NCBI GenBank assembly: GCA_032358255.1
Contig: JAULBX010007551.1
Span: forward strand, 1-64,000
Source of the DNA: Heterotrichella gracilis
Lineage: Eukaryota; Sar; Xanthophyceae; Tribonematales; Xanthonemataceae
Direction of reading: 5' to 3'
Length of the DNA: 64,000 nt
The position numbers were made by a program, and so were the translations under genes. Below, in pieces: positions 1 through 11,385 of the stretch (positions within the stretch are counted from its first letter, which is position 1; each line of letters starts with the position of its first letter). The notes below the pieces were generated by a model. The model was given only the letters and a program-made list of their open reading frames with translations, had not been told where the DNA came from and searched no databases.

Positions 1-982
1 ATGATCGTCAACCTTGGTACTGTTACCCTAATCAATACCCTGAATGTTCACTATTTCTAATAACAGTCCCGCATCAGAACTTCGAAGAACGCACAGAGCT
101 CTAGTTTTTAACTTCACACCGCGTGACGCTGGTGGTTTGCAAATCATTATAGTTGGTCATATGACATGGCATTGCCAATAAATTGGGTTTCAGGGATTTC
201 TGAAGCTGCGCAGCGCTGGGTGGTGGCGTTACATTGTCAATTAACCCAACCATTAATGAATTCAGAGCAAATGCTGCTCAGCCAATAGCTGTGTTGCTAC
301 TAGTAGGACATGGGGAACATGCCACAATGGATAGTAACTACGTGGCATCCACTAGCAGTGCTGAAACTACAGAAATTCAAAAGGCATAAGATGGCAAGGA
401 TGAGATATCTAGTCAGAATTGCATGGCGCCATGCCGGCTCTGCTTGGCAATTGTGCCAGCTTGCATAGCACCTGTAGGGCTCGACTGCTTTAGCAGCTAC
501 AACGATGCAACATCATACCGCATGGCCAGGCAGGCACTGCATGCAGCAACAGGCACGCATATATACGCGCACACGTTTGCACATATAGTGCATACACAAA
601 TCGCCACTGGTATTGCAGCAGCCATGTGAGCTTCACCCAATGGCAGAGCGTGCACTGGATAACCCCAACAAGACGCTTGTGAAGACTAAATTAGTGACGG
701 CACTGCCCAGCCAATGGACTTCCCAATGTCCATAGAACAGGATATTGGCAACATCAGGAAACAGGGCCAAGTGTAAAGTGTCAAAGGCCAGGCCAGGGCC
801 AAGCCATTGGCATAAAAGATGATCGAAATAGGGTCGCACCGTTTCCTGGTGTAGTGTCAATTTCCTGTTATTGCGAATATCCTGTTATAGCAACCGACCC
901 TGCCAACGCGCGCCAGTAACTTTCTCCAGTCCACTCCCGGCATCGGACCCTCCCTCACGCTGCGCGTCCCTCCAACAACCCC
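1..982. other. Intergenic, 3' flank of the E2 gene
   Basis: No convincing gene is visible. The stretch is AT-richer than the neighbouring exons, has short open frames with no recognisable motif, and should contain the 3' untranslated region of the minus-strand dihydrolipoamide succinyltransferase gene at its right edge. A short match to the GAACGCACAGAG motif seen in the TIR element ends occurs near 110. Confidence 0.5.
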
Positions 983-3954
983 TTACACGTCTAGCAGCAG
1001 CCTGCGGGGGTCTTCAATCACCTCCTTCACCCTCTTGAGGAATGTGACCGCCTCGCGCCCGTCAATGAGCCGATGGTCATACGTCAGCGCAATGTTCATG
1101 ATGGGACGCGCCAGGATCTGGCCACCCACAACCACGGGTCGCTGGTGGATGGCGTGCATGCCCAGGATGGCGCTCTGGGGCGGATTGATGATGGGTGTGC
1201 TGAGCACGCTGCCATAGACCCCCCCATTTGAGATTGTGAATGTGCCCCCTGCCATGTCATCGATGGAGATGGTGCCATCGCGCGCCTTCTTGCCAAGCTT
1301 GTTGATTTCCTGCAAGCAGAGGGGATGCAACATAAACATACCTATACAAGCACACAAGTTATGTGGTCGGTATATTCCAACCCCATGCATCTAATGCAGC
1401 AGGCATGCATGGCGAGCCACGGCCACTTCTGCTCATGAAACAGGAAGAGAGCTCACTACGCACACTGCCTGCACCACACAATGCCAACCCATCCTGCCAC
1501 ATAAACGACAATGCATATCTTGGTTGACCCCAGCCACCTGCAGCTCAGTCCTCTCCATACATCCCAGGCGCTTCCCCACCCCACCATTGCAACATTCCCC
1601 ACGCCATGCCCCCCACCCCCAAACACCCACGCACCCGCTCCACATCCGCAAAGCCCAGCTTGTCGGCATTGCGCAGCACCGGCACCACCAGCCCCTTGGG
1701 TGTGGCCACAGCAATGCTCACGTCCACGTAGTCTCGGTACACGATGTCGTCCCCGTCGATCACGGCGTTGACGGCGGGGATGGTGAGCAGCGCGTCGGCG
1801 GAAGCCTTGACAAAGGCTGACATGAAGCCCAGCTTCACGCCGTGCTTTTCTAGGAAGGCATCCTGGGAGGCCATGGCGCAGTGGGTGATCAGTGCGGACC
1901 ATAGCTTTACTGGTTGTTGCGCCATGTCAAAACCAGTGCTGTCATGAGATGTGGCCATACGACACATGGGCAACCAGGCGCGGGTCATCGCATGCACTGT
2001 GCAGTAACAACATGCCCCTCCCCTTCCCGTGGGAGTGAAGCACGTCGCTGCGTTGTGAACATGCTAACCAGCGCATGTGCGCGAGGCATGGGCCCTCATA
2101 ACAGGCTCATGTGAGCCCCGTCCCCTCACATTCCACCCGATGTGCTCACCTTGAAGTCGTTTCGCATCTGCATGAGGCTGGTCATGTCCACCTCGTTGAA
2201 GGTTGACAGCATGGCATAGGTGTTCTGCGCGCCCTTCAGCCGCTGGGCTACGCGCTGACGCAGCCGGGTCATCTTCACACGCCTGAGGCACGGTGGGGGT
2301 AGGTGGTGGGCCCGTGGCCAGTGGGAAAGCGCAGTAGTGCAGTTGGGAAGCAACCACTGAGAAGGGTGGCAGATGGTGGAGGGTGCATGCATCACTGACT
2401 GGACCATGCCTGCATTACGCAGGGCTGAGAGATGCAATCGATGTGAGCAACACCAACACATGACAAATTATAGTATATCACACCAACACATGCCATGACA
2501 AGCTAATGCTGCATGGGCTCCCATGCCAGTCACCACGCAATCTGCATTGCCTGCCGCCACCAGTGCCCCACCACCCACCTCTCTGTGCGCTCCCCAGCAT
2601 CTGGCGCTGGCTCTGCAGGCGCCTCAGCCTGCAACAGACCCACATGGTGTCATGCCTCCATCTCCAAAACAGATGCCAGCACAAATGTAGGAGAAGCAAG
2701 TAATGTCCAAGGGTGGATGTGATGCCTCGTTGCCAGTGCAACAGCCTGCACCTTGCTGCCGAGCAGTGCGTGCCACTTATGCGCTTTGGGTGTGGGTGTA
2801 GGGTTTACGGTTTGCGCGCACCTTGGGTGTGGGCTTGGGCTGTTGCTGCTGTGGAGGTGGTGGTGGCGGGGCGGCTGCCTTTGTTTCTTGTGCTGGCGCG
2901 GGTGCAGATGGTGCCGGGGCTGCTGCACCGGCCTCTGCAGGCTCCACCACCGCCACCCCTTGCCCCACCGACACCGAGTCCTCCTCCTTCACCAGCAGCT
3001 CCTTGATCACGCCTGGCGCCCTCTCCATGTACTTCACATCCATGGTCACCTTGTCCGTCTCTATCTGGGCGATGATGTCATCCTCAAACACGGTGTCACC
3101 TGCAAAGGGGCCAGCAGCCCAGGAGTGAGCGACAGGGGGGGTGAAGCCCAGGGGCGCACAAGGCTGGCTTCGTTTTCAGGTGGATGTTGGGTATAAGCGC
3201 AAGGAGGAAAATCACGCCGTTGCAGTGCAAAATGACTGTGGAAGGCGAGCATGCCTTGAGTTGTGAGTGCAAGTCCCAAATAAGCCGAACGGGAGGCAAG
3301 GTAGTCACACGGTAACAACGAAGGTTGACTGAAGAAACCACCTCGCTTTAAATGCCGCTCAAGGCCCACTATTGTATTGCCACTTGATCTCACTGAGGCC
3401 AGACAAAATGACATTCAAACTGCATCCAGCATGCTTTGACTAACCCGCACAGTTCCCCCAAAACCTGCCCCCAAAGAACTGATGAAGGTTTGCCATGCCT
3501 TGCAGTAGCTACTGGGTTGTGCAACTGAGATGCATGCATATCTCCTTGGCGGTGCAGTATGACGTCTACCTGGCTGTTTCAAGATGGCAGCAATTGTGCC
3601 CTCCGTAATTGATTCACCCATACTGGGCACGCTGACTGTGATGTCCGCTGCGCATGCTCTGCTGACGTGAAAGCTTCGAAGCAACAGCAGGCTTGAAGCA
3701 AGGTGGTGTGCCGAGGGTTGTACAGGGCTGCAACAGAGAGGAGGTCAAGAGGTAGGGAACGATGTGCATTTGGGAGGAAGCTGAAACCTTACGAAAGGAT
3801 GCACACCTTATTGCAGTTGTGAACTGTCTTGCTGTCACTGCGAGAGTTGGAAACAACACTAGCGTCAGTAAGATCTGCAAACTGCACCCAATAATCAAGT
3901 GGGCAGTAGCAGTGCAGCGACTCACCTGCTAGCAATATGCCATGGTCCGTGCAT
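983..3954 (-). CDS. DLST: Dihydrolipoamide succinyltransferase, E2 of 2-oxoglutarate dehydrogenase
   Basis: Transfers the succinyl group to CoA in the mitochondrial 2-oxoglutarate dehydrogenase complex (TCA cycle). The spliced frame gives a Ser/Arg-containing leader, then one lipoyl domain ([12 protein letters not shown], with the lipoyl lysine in QIETDKVTM near residue 79), a Pro/Ala/Gln linker, and the catalytic domain starting at [14 protein letters not shown] and ending with the active-site motif [12 protein letters not shown]. No peripheral-subunit-binding domain is seen, as is usual for eukaryotic E2o. Exons read include 3926-3954, 3570-3727 and 2822-3099, whose lengths keep frame; the last exon ends at a TAA-independent stop at 983-985. 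The start at 3954 was chosen because it opens a short exon ending in CAG|GTGAGT that joins in frame to the leader; it is the least certain part. The next gene is downstream on the opposite strand across a 1.3 kb spacer. Confidence 0.9.
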
Positions 3955-5296
3955 GCCTTGCTTGCCGCCTGCAATTACGCGAGATATAAGCCACGATACA
4001 CTTGCACAATACGACAGAGTTGTGAAAGCATACGAACACCTACTCTGGGTGTGTACTGCTTGGGGATCAATCTCCCAAGCTGTCGGGCAGATCGCCACAT
4101 CTTGAATGCAGTGACTATGGGGATGCCCGTTCAGCGCACATGCTCTGGGCCAGAAACTCGACTAGACACAAGATGCGGGGGCAAATCCACCAAACGAGTG
4201 AGGAATCAGCTTGCCGAGACGTTCGTCGTGAAGCGGAAAGGCAACGAACAGCAGCCGGGCAGTGGGTTTTGGTCACGTTGGGGGCACCGCAACAGCGACT
4301 GGCTGCATAGGGGGTTGCTTGACGCTGACACACCCCCTTGATAGGCAAGAAGTTGTGCGAGATGGCTAAACGATGCCATAAGCCAGAGGCGCAAAGTGCA
4401 GGTGGGTTGTTGTCCGGCTGTAACAATAGGACGCGCATCGCGTATGGTTGTAAGACTTGAAACTGCTGTTTGCTCGGTTCTGCGTGACCAAGGTTAGGCG
4501 TTTTTACAGGCGGGGCCGACAATCTGTGGAAGGTGCGTTTAGGCGTGTTGCGGGCCTGGCTGCCGCATGTAATCGAGGCATGTTCTACGCATATATTGCA
4601 CACATATTCAAGTGGTTGCTGGTGGTGTCGAAAACGACGCAACCCGTTGCGGTCTATGGAACCCGCATGCATGCATGCATGTGCAAATGCACCAACCCAA
4701 CTGGTCTGAACACCAACTGGGCACCGCACCGCTATTGATTTATCGCTCTTGACTGCCACGATCCACGACACTTCCGTCTCCTGCGTAAGCAAGCATCTAG
4801 GCACATTGCTCCGCCCTGTCAGACACGCCACCCTGGAAGCACCTTACCCGTTGGGCTGGGTTTTGCACTTTGAGAACGCTATATTCGCTATAAAGTATCT
4901 CACCTGAAACCCTGCTGCCACTTGTAATAATGCGTGCCGTCGGCCCTGTTGCATGTATCTGGACCTGTCATTGCAGTGCATGCAGTGTGCACCCTTGGCC
5001 TTTGTATCGTCACCCAACTGAGCTGAGCACCAAAGGTTGCAACAAGTGGCTGACGTAACCCTCGTGACTGCCACTCCAAGGCATGTCCGTTTCCTGCGGC
5101 TGGACACATGCCTCCACCCTACCACCAGTCCATCGCTCCCTTGGAGTTTTCAAGGCAGCTGACTAGTCGTATCAGATATAAACAGCCCCCCCCCCCCCTG
5201 TCTTGCAGGCTCTGCGCCCCTCTATCGTGTTTCTAAAAGCCTCCACTAGGCGCCAAACAGTAAGGTTTCAAAAGGTTGTGAGGCAATACAGTTGTG
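3955..5296. other. Divergent spacer between DLST and the FAXC-like gene
   Basis: This should hold the promoters of both flanking genes. It has a diverged tandem duplication of about 300 bases (compare roughly 4620-4830 with 4930-5110, sharing ACTGCCAC and CACCCAACTG blocks), an alternating TGCATGCA run near 4668-4682, and a C-run at about 5187-5198. A 238-codon open frame on the minus strand shows no family signature and was not called. Confidence 0.4.
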
Positions 5297-7953
5297 ATGG
5301 AAGCACCCATGCTGCCTCGCCAGGCCCTGCAGCAGATCCCGACCCCAAGGGAGGCGATGGATGAGCTTGTGCGCGTGCTCATCAAGGCTGCATTCGAGTT
5401 CAAGGACTGGTTCCTGACAGGCCAGGTCACGCCCCTGCAAGCCACCCGCACGGCTCTCACCATCCTCGCTGCGCTGCTGGTGGTCAAGCTCCTCTCCTCC
5501 TTGCGCTTCAAGGTCAAGCCTTACGCCACACAGGTCAAAAGGGGAGACCCCAAGGATCCAATCAAGGTACCTGAGAAAACCCGTCGGGGATAGAACATTT
5601 ATGGGCTCCTCTGACAGCTGCGACAATGTTCTTGGTCCTGTACTCCCAACGTTTGTTTGGGCTTGTCCCTGCCCTGTCCTGACAACAAGTGCATGCATTC
5701 TAAAAAGAATTGGTCTGCTGCGCAATGGTTTGCGGATCGTCATGACTGGGTATGCCTCGCCCTAGCCATTGTCACCTCACAAACCCTTGTTTGTGGTTCC
5801 AGGTGTACGGGTTTGCAGGCCTTAACACCCGCGCGATACATGGCTCAGGGTCCCAGTATCTGACCAAGCTTGAGACATACCTGCGCCTGGCGGGACTGCC
5901 CTACGAGAACATCACCGTCACAAGCAACACGAAGTCACCGAAAGCAACGGTGAGGCCAGGGCCATGGAATGACCATGGTTTTGTGTGAGTGGTGTACGAA
6001 GAATGCTATTTAAATAATGCCTTAGTGTTCCCCCGCTGGTACTCACAGACTGACTCCGCTGCCTTGAGGGCTGGTTAGCTGGAACCAACGGGGTATTAGT
6101 CCTGCTTTGGGGTGGCTGGCTCCAATGCTGCTGGATGTGGCTGTGGATGCACTGTGGCATGGTTATGCTGAATAGCGCATACCGGAGGGCGCATAACTTA
6201 CAGAACACCCCACCGCCCGGCCAGTGCCACATGCCATGCAATTATTCTGCCACACATCTGCATCTGCAGCGCCCCTTCCTGCCCATTCCTGACCCCTTCA
6301 ATCCCCCTGCTTCCCCAGCTGCCCTACATCAGCCACGGCCTTAACATCCTAGCGGGCACCGAGTTCATCATACCCTACCTGGAGGCCACCTACCCGGCGC
6401 AAACTCGGGCGCTGCGACTGACCGAGGCGCACGATGTGGGGGTGGCGCTGGCGCTGCAGCGCATGGTGGATGAGCACATGCGCTGGGCGCAGGTGTACTA
6501 CCGCTTTGTGTGGGCGGAGGTGCGGTGCAGGGGGGGATGAGGGGCTTTTTGCGTAGGTGTGTGTGGTGTGTGGGGAGATGGGGGGGCAGGGGCATGTTGC
6601 TGCTGGGGCAGAATGATCAAGGTTGGTATTAGGAGGTTGATTATTGGAGGACCAGGGAGAGCGTACACACCTACTTTATACAAGGAGACCATCGTGTGTG
6701 TTGGGTCCACCCACGTGACCAGCAAAGTACCACAGCTGCCCTTGTCACATCTGCACCAGAGGCCACCACGCTCAGTAGGTGCTGGTGTACAACACACGCG
6801 GTGCAGGGTAGCACATAAGCTTGCCCATGCAATGCCTGAACGAGGATGGCCCCCATCTGGGTAGAAATGGAGTGATGGTTGTTGTGGTTGTTGTGGGATC
6901 GTAGTCGTGATTGGAGTCTGGGCGCTTTGGAGTAGTTTCGGCCAGTTTGGTCACAGCGACCTCGACAAGGAGGAACACATATGGCATCACACATGCAAAG
7001 AAGTGTGCCCCATGCCCCTTACCTCTAACTGCTCCCACACATGGCTGGATGCAGGGCTGGCGCGCGTGGGAGCGCCTGCTGGCGCCTTATGTGCCCTTCC
7101 CACTGACTGTGTTTTTCTTCCCCTACATGCGTCGATCAGTCTACTCCGCCTTGCACAAAGCGGTACGCATGAGTGGAAGCGGCTACGGACAGTTTGTTTC
7201 ACTTGCAGCTACATTTACATGCAGACAGTTTGCAGACCCTTGCATTTGCATTCCCACGATTGATGGCATTGGGATTGTGTACATGTGCACGCCTACTTGA
7301 AGCTCTCATGCATATGTGATGACATGAGCACAGGGAGGCTGCGTTATCGATACCTGCTTGGCTCCCTGTCAGGTGCATGTCACACATGGATGCTTTTCTT
7401 CCCTGCAGAAAGCACATGGATGCGTTGCTCCCCCTGCATTGACGTATATGGCTCTGCTGTACACCTGGCTTGCCACAGGCCTTGCACCACACAGCGCGCC
7501 CTGTCACCCACATGTGCCCCTGCTTGCACCCACACCTGTGTCCCTGGAACATTCAGCAATCAATCAGGTCACAGTGTCATGATTGATACCATTAGAACAG
7601 CTGCCCTGACGCGCGCCTTTCTCACCCCACCGCAGGGCGTTGCGCGCCACTCCCTCACGGATTTCACAGGGCTCATGTACGAGGACGCCTCTGCTCTGGT
7701 TGGCATCCTGGGCGACAAACCCTACATGATGGGCGACAAACCCTCGGCAGTGGACTGCAGCGTGTTTGGGCTCCTGGACCAGACCCTGAACGGGGGTGTC
7801 CCCAACCCTGTGGCTGATCACATCCGCCTGATGTACCCCCCTTTGGTGGAGTATGTGGGGAGGATTCGCAAGGAGGTTTGGGGACTTGAGGATGGAGCTG
7901 GTGACGGGGGCCTTGGGGAGGAAATGGTGTCGTCTCGATCAAAGGATGATTGA
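5297..7953 (+). CDS. FAXC/metaxin-like GST-fold membrane protein
   Basis: Five exons (5297-5566, 5803-5949, 6319-6519, 7055-7162, 7636-7953) join in frame with consensus splice sites to a protein of about 347 residues. An N-terminal hydrophobic segment (around TALTILAALLVVKLL, residues 56-72) should anchor it in a membrane. A thioredoxin-like GST N-half follows (TKLETYLRLAGLPYE, then LPYISHGLNI), and a helical GST C-half ends with the family hallmark GILGDKPYMMGDKPSAVDCS. These motifs define the failed-axon-connections homolog/metaxin group, which is often found on mitochondrial or other membranes; the reaction, if any, is unknown. The ATG at 5297 is the first in frame. The C-terminal tail after WGLEDG is acidic and low in complexity. 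A classical soluble GST is less likely because of the transmembrane leader. Confidence 0.85.
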
Positions 7954-8522
7954 ACGCGCGGGATTTATGTGGGGCGGGGAGAACATGTTACGTTGCGATA
8001 GGACATGCAAAATTGGTACAAGCATTGTCAGTGGCAGGAATGGGTGGGCTGCAGGTGCAATCTTGTGCAAGGCTGATTGGTGAATGGCAAAGCACGTTAT
8101 AATACCATTAAGACACTAAGACAGGTTGGTGGCTGACGGAGGTGTACAGCTTACACGGTCAGCGATAGAAAGAAAGCTTCACACTTATTTGAATGCGATC
8201 TGAATGCCTATATAACATACGGCTACGCTGGCTATAGCATGTTGGAAGTGTGTGGTAACAACCTCCCATTGCTTGGCGCACCTGCGGCTCCCCTGGGCAT
8301 GGCGCCTCAAGCGCACAGGGTAGGGAAACAACTTGAGCACACAGTGAGATACAGGTGGTGGTGGTGGGGCAGTGGCGAGATACCCAGTGGAACAGGTTGG
8401 GCACCAAAAACAACCCATTGCCAACAGGTGGCCCCCTTTTACAGAAGTATACGAAGGCCATGCATTCTGCTTTCTATGGTTCGTCAGGTTTGTGCACTAC
8501 CTTTTTCTGACTGGACTTTTTC
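7954..8522. other. Spacer between the FAXC-like gene and the TIR element
   Basis: Presumed 3' untranslated region and spacer. I see no gene, only short open frames with no motif. Confidence 0.4.
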
Positions 8523-8545
8523 TGGCCCCCTAACTACGCCTCTGT

Positions 8546-9075
8546 ATATAACCGCTGATCACGGTGTGCAAGAACAAGCAAACGGGGAAGGCAAACAAGC
8601 AAAACAGGTGTGCAAACTGGCATGCCAAGGGGCACCTGGGTAAGCAAGGGAAGAGAAAGACCAAGTCCAACGCAACCTGGTACCATACCTGCAAAGGCAG
8701 CAAACGTCGTTAGCAACGGAGAAGCACCAAGTGCCCCACTCGTGCTGCAAACGTTAGCCCCATTGTAGTAAGCAGAGCCAACCGTTGAAGCTGACAACTC
8801 GCAGTACAGCATCTTACAGTACAGCCTCACACCCAGTACAGCTGTACTGCACAGCACAGCACACCCCATGCACTGACACTGGGGTGCATCGGGGTGTGTG
8901 GGGGGGATTGTATGTGCCTGTGAGCTTCAGTAAGATTAGAGACTAGCATCTATATCGTTTTGGGTAGGCAAGTCAGTAAAGATAGCGCATGCATGCATGC
9001 CGATTGAATGGTTAACCCGGTGCCAGCTTACAACCGGTATGCATCGCCGGTGTGATCGTTTGCCACGATAACATT
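8546..9075. mobile_element. Insertion nested in the left terminal repeat
   Basis: The terminal repeat is continuous on the right of the host element but on the left is split after CCTCTGT (ending 8545) and resumes at 9083. The intervening sequence is bordered by CTCTGT on one side and CTCTTGT on the other, an imperfect 6-7 base direct repeat that could be a target-site duplication. The insert has no recognised coding content. Its family is unknown. Confidence 0.45.
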
Positions 9076-9443
9076 CTCTTGTGCGTTCCCTATCTTTCTT
9101 TCTTCTTTACTACTGCAATAAAACAAAGAAGGTTGTCTTGGCAGCATATCCTAACATAGGCCTATTTTGCATTGTGATGTCGACATACCATCTTCAAAAC
9201 AACCTTAGACTCTACGTTGAGGGTCCTTTGTCTAAGTCTAAGGCTCTTTTGTACTCTAAGTCTAAGGCTCCTTAATACTGAGTCTGTTTGCTGTCTGTTT
9301 GCCCCCAACGGAAAGCCGAGAGGATAGAGCCTCCCTGCATGCACCTGTTTTATAGGTTTACGAAGTCAGTGACTTTTTTGAAACCATATGAGCCTACCTG
9401 CTGTTCAGTGGCTGTTAAAGCTACACTGAGTGGCAGGAAGTAA

Positions 9444-10186
9444 GCTGTCAAAGTGGTTACATTGACTCCATGTTGTGTTGACACTCAGTGCCCATCATGT
9501 TCACACTCAGGCGACTGCACACTGCATCAATTCTGGAACAGCCAGCTTCAATTCACTCAAACTGGACTACGCAGACTGGTGGCTTCCAGCAGTCCTTTGC
9601 TAGTTGAGTTTTCAAGGCAAGACAACTCAAAGGTCCATACAGCTGAGCAGGAGTAAGTCTGCGTCGATGCTGAACACTAAGGACGTTTCTTTCACAACTG
9701 CAGGTTTCTTTCAAAATTGGCACAGTTAGTCATGCCCTGCTGCCTGTGCTGACCTTGTATTTCTCTTCTTGCAGTGTTTTGGCTCGATTGCAGAAACTGG
9801 AGAAGGAAGTGGGAAAAGTGCAGGAACTGGAGAAGGAAATGGGAAAAATGCAGGCAAACTTGGGCCACCTGTATTCAAAGGAGTTCAGGCGGGTCGCTGG
9901 AGAAGTGGCACAAGCATGTGCTGGAAGTAAAAACCAGCTGGTCCGAGGAAAGCCCAGCAACAAAATGCTCAAGATAAACCCCAAGTACGTTGAGCTAGCT
10001 TGCACAGCAGCTGGTGCTTTTGTAAAGAACGCAAGCACAGCTATCAACAGGCAAAACAAGACTGTGCACTTCAGCAGCTTCGATGAGGCAGTGTCAGAGG
10101 TGGAGAGGCTGCAAAGTACCTTCTCGACCATCCAGAGAAAGCAGTCCAGGATCCTGTCAGTGCGGGCTTCATTGAGCATGGTGTGA
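9444..10186 (+). CDS. Two-exon coiled-coil ORF inside the TIR element, function unknown
   Basis: The frame beginning after a stop at 9441-9443 runs to a donor AGGA|GTAAGT near 9652 and resumes in frame after CTTCTTGCAG near 9775, ending in a stop at 10184-10186. Exon 2 encodes a heptad-like coiled coil containing an imperfect internal duplication (LEKEVGKVQE then LEKEMGKMQA), followed by a basic stretch (SKNQLVRGKPSNKM) and a second amphipathic helix region. No ATG was identified for exon 1, so the start is a frame limit rather than a real start. It lies between the inverted repeats and may be element cargo or a captured host fragment. No family is recognised. Confidence 0.35.
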
Positions 10187-10310
10187 AGCTGCTCAGAGTA
10201 GCACGGGCACACCAATCCCTGAACCTGCCCACCCAGCCCCTGTGAAGAATGCTTTTCACTCAACAACAGCTTAGTCACATGCTACCAGATATGGTCCTAG
10301 CCAACTGCCA

Positions 10311-10421
10311 GCGGCTGCGGCTGCGCCCACTGCACCTGCGCCCACTCCACCTGCTCGTGTGTGCAACTGGGCACGAAGCAGGTGGAGTGGGCGCAGGTGC
10401 AGTGGGCGCAGCCGCAGCCGC
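10311..10421. repeat. 44-bp perfect inverted repeat (hairpin)
   Basis: The arms 10311-10354 and 10378-10421 are perfect reverse complements separated by a 23-base loop. They are GC-rich and themselves built of a repeated CTGCGCCCACTGCACC-like unit. A perfect stem of this length would form a very stable RNA hairpin or DNA cruciform, and perfection suggests recent origin or ongoing correction. Confidence 0.9.
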
Positions 10422-10628
10422 AGTAAGCTAGCCTGAAGTTTGGTTTTCTGGTGACTGCTGACCTTTCCGGCAGTGGCCAGGTAAAGACAAAAGTTTATGC
10501 GAATGATGGATTCCACCAGCTGTGACTTTGCTGCAGGATTTCTGTGTTCGGGGTTCCAGATAGGGTGAGGTGACGCATATACGAAGAAAGAAAGAAAGGG
10601 AACGCACAGAGGCGTAGTTAGGGGGCCA

Positions 10629-11385
10629 CTGGCTCGCACCAGGGCACCACATAACTCAGGACAGCTTTTCAGTATGCTTTACAATCGGCCCTTTCGAATT
10701 TCCTGTGCAGGGCAGCCTATGTCAGGTCACATTGACCTGTGTGTACAGTTTCCACCACTGTGACAGTGGCAAAACTGAATTCATTTTTGCTGCAGTTTTT
10801 GGTTTTTTTTGCATAGGCTTGTAGTGGAAGCTGTGCTTTTCCCAGAACACAATGATTCAACACATTATGATTAAACATTATATTAAAACGGGCTCTGTAG
10901 GCAACGATTAGAATCCTAATGAGTTAGCTACCTGATATCCTGAAAGCACTGATTGAATAGTAAGGAAGTGTTCGGCAGGGGCTGATGGTTGGAAGTCGCA
11001 CCCCAAAATATTGCCGTGGACACTTTGCCCCAGCCATATCATATTTCTGAATAAAAAAGTGGGGTTTCCTATGTTTGACTTTGGGTTCAATATCTGCAAA
11101 TTCCAAAGAGGCATGCATGCCAAGGAGTGCACATAGTTAGTTAGTTAGTTACATGCCTTCTAGCAATACAGCCAGATTAGCAGGCAGTCTTGCACATGTC
11201 ATGCGGCGCCACGCCGTGCGTCGCAGCTCTTTCCTGGCACAAGGAGTGCGCATGCTGAATCATATTATAATTAGCCAACCATGTTGTACCCACTGTTCCA
11301 CTTTGCTGGTACATTCACAGAGTCTGGCTGAGGGCAGTCTGACTGTAAGCTCACTTTCACCAAACTTTCCACCAAATGTACCCTA
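10629..11385. other. Spacer between the TIR element and the USP gene
   Basis: AT-rich sequence with a (GTTA)n run near 11135-11150 and no supported gene. The right part should be the 3' untranslated region of the USP36-like gene. Confidence 0.4.

Larger units (their letters stand above)
8523..10628. mobile_element. DNA transposon-like element with terminal inverted repeats
   Basis: The 23 bases at 8523-8545 recur as a perfect reverse complement at 10606-10628. Read outside-in, the right end is CAGTGGCCCCCTAACTACGC, which resembles hAT-superfamily termini (CAGTGGC). The repeat continues inward on the right as a GCGTTCCCTTTCTTTC block (about 10586-10605); the matching block on the left lies at 9083-9104, displaced by an insertion of about 530 bases. 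The interior carries a two-exon open frame and a perfect hairpin. No transposase domain was recognised and no clean target-site duplication was found, so this is best read as an old non-autonomous or decayed plain DNA transposon. Confidence 0.6.

Noticed and set aside
4115-4831. 238-codon open frame on the minus strand
   Set aside because: High Cys/Arg/Ser composition, no domain, no splice context, overlaps a diverged tandem repeat; probably chance in a divergent spacer.
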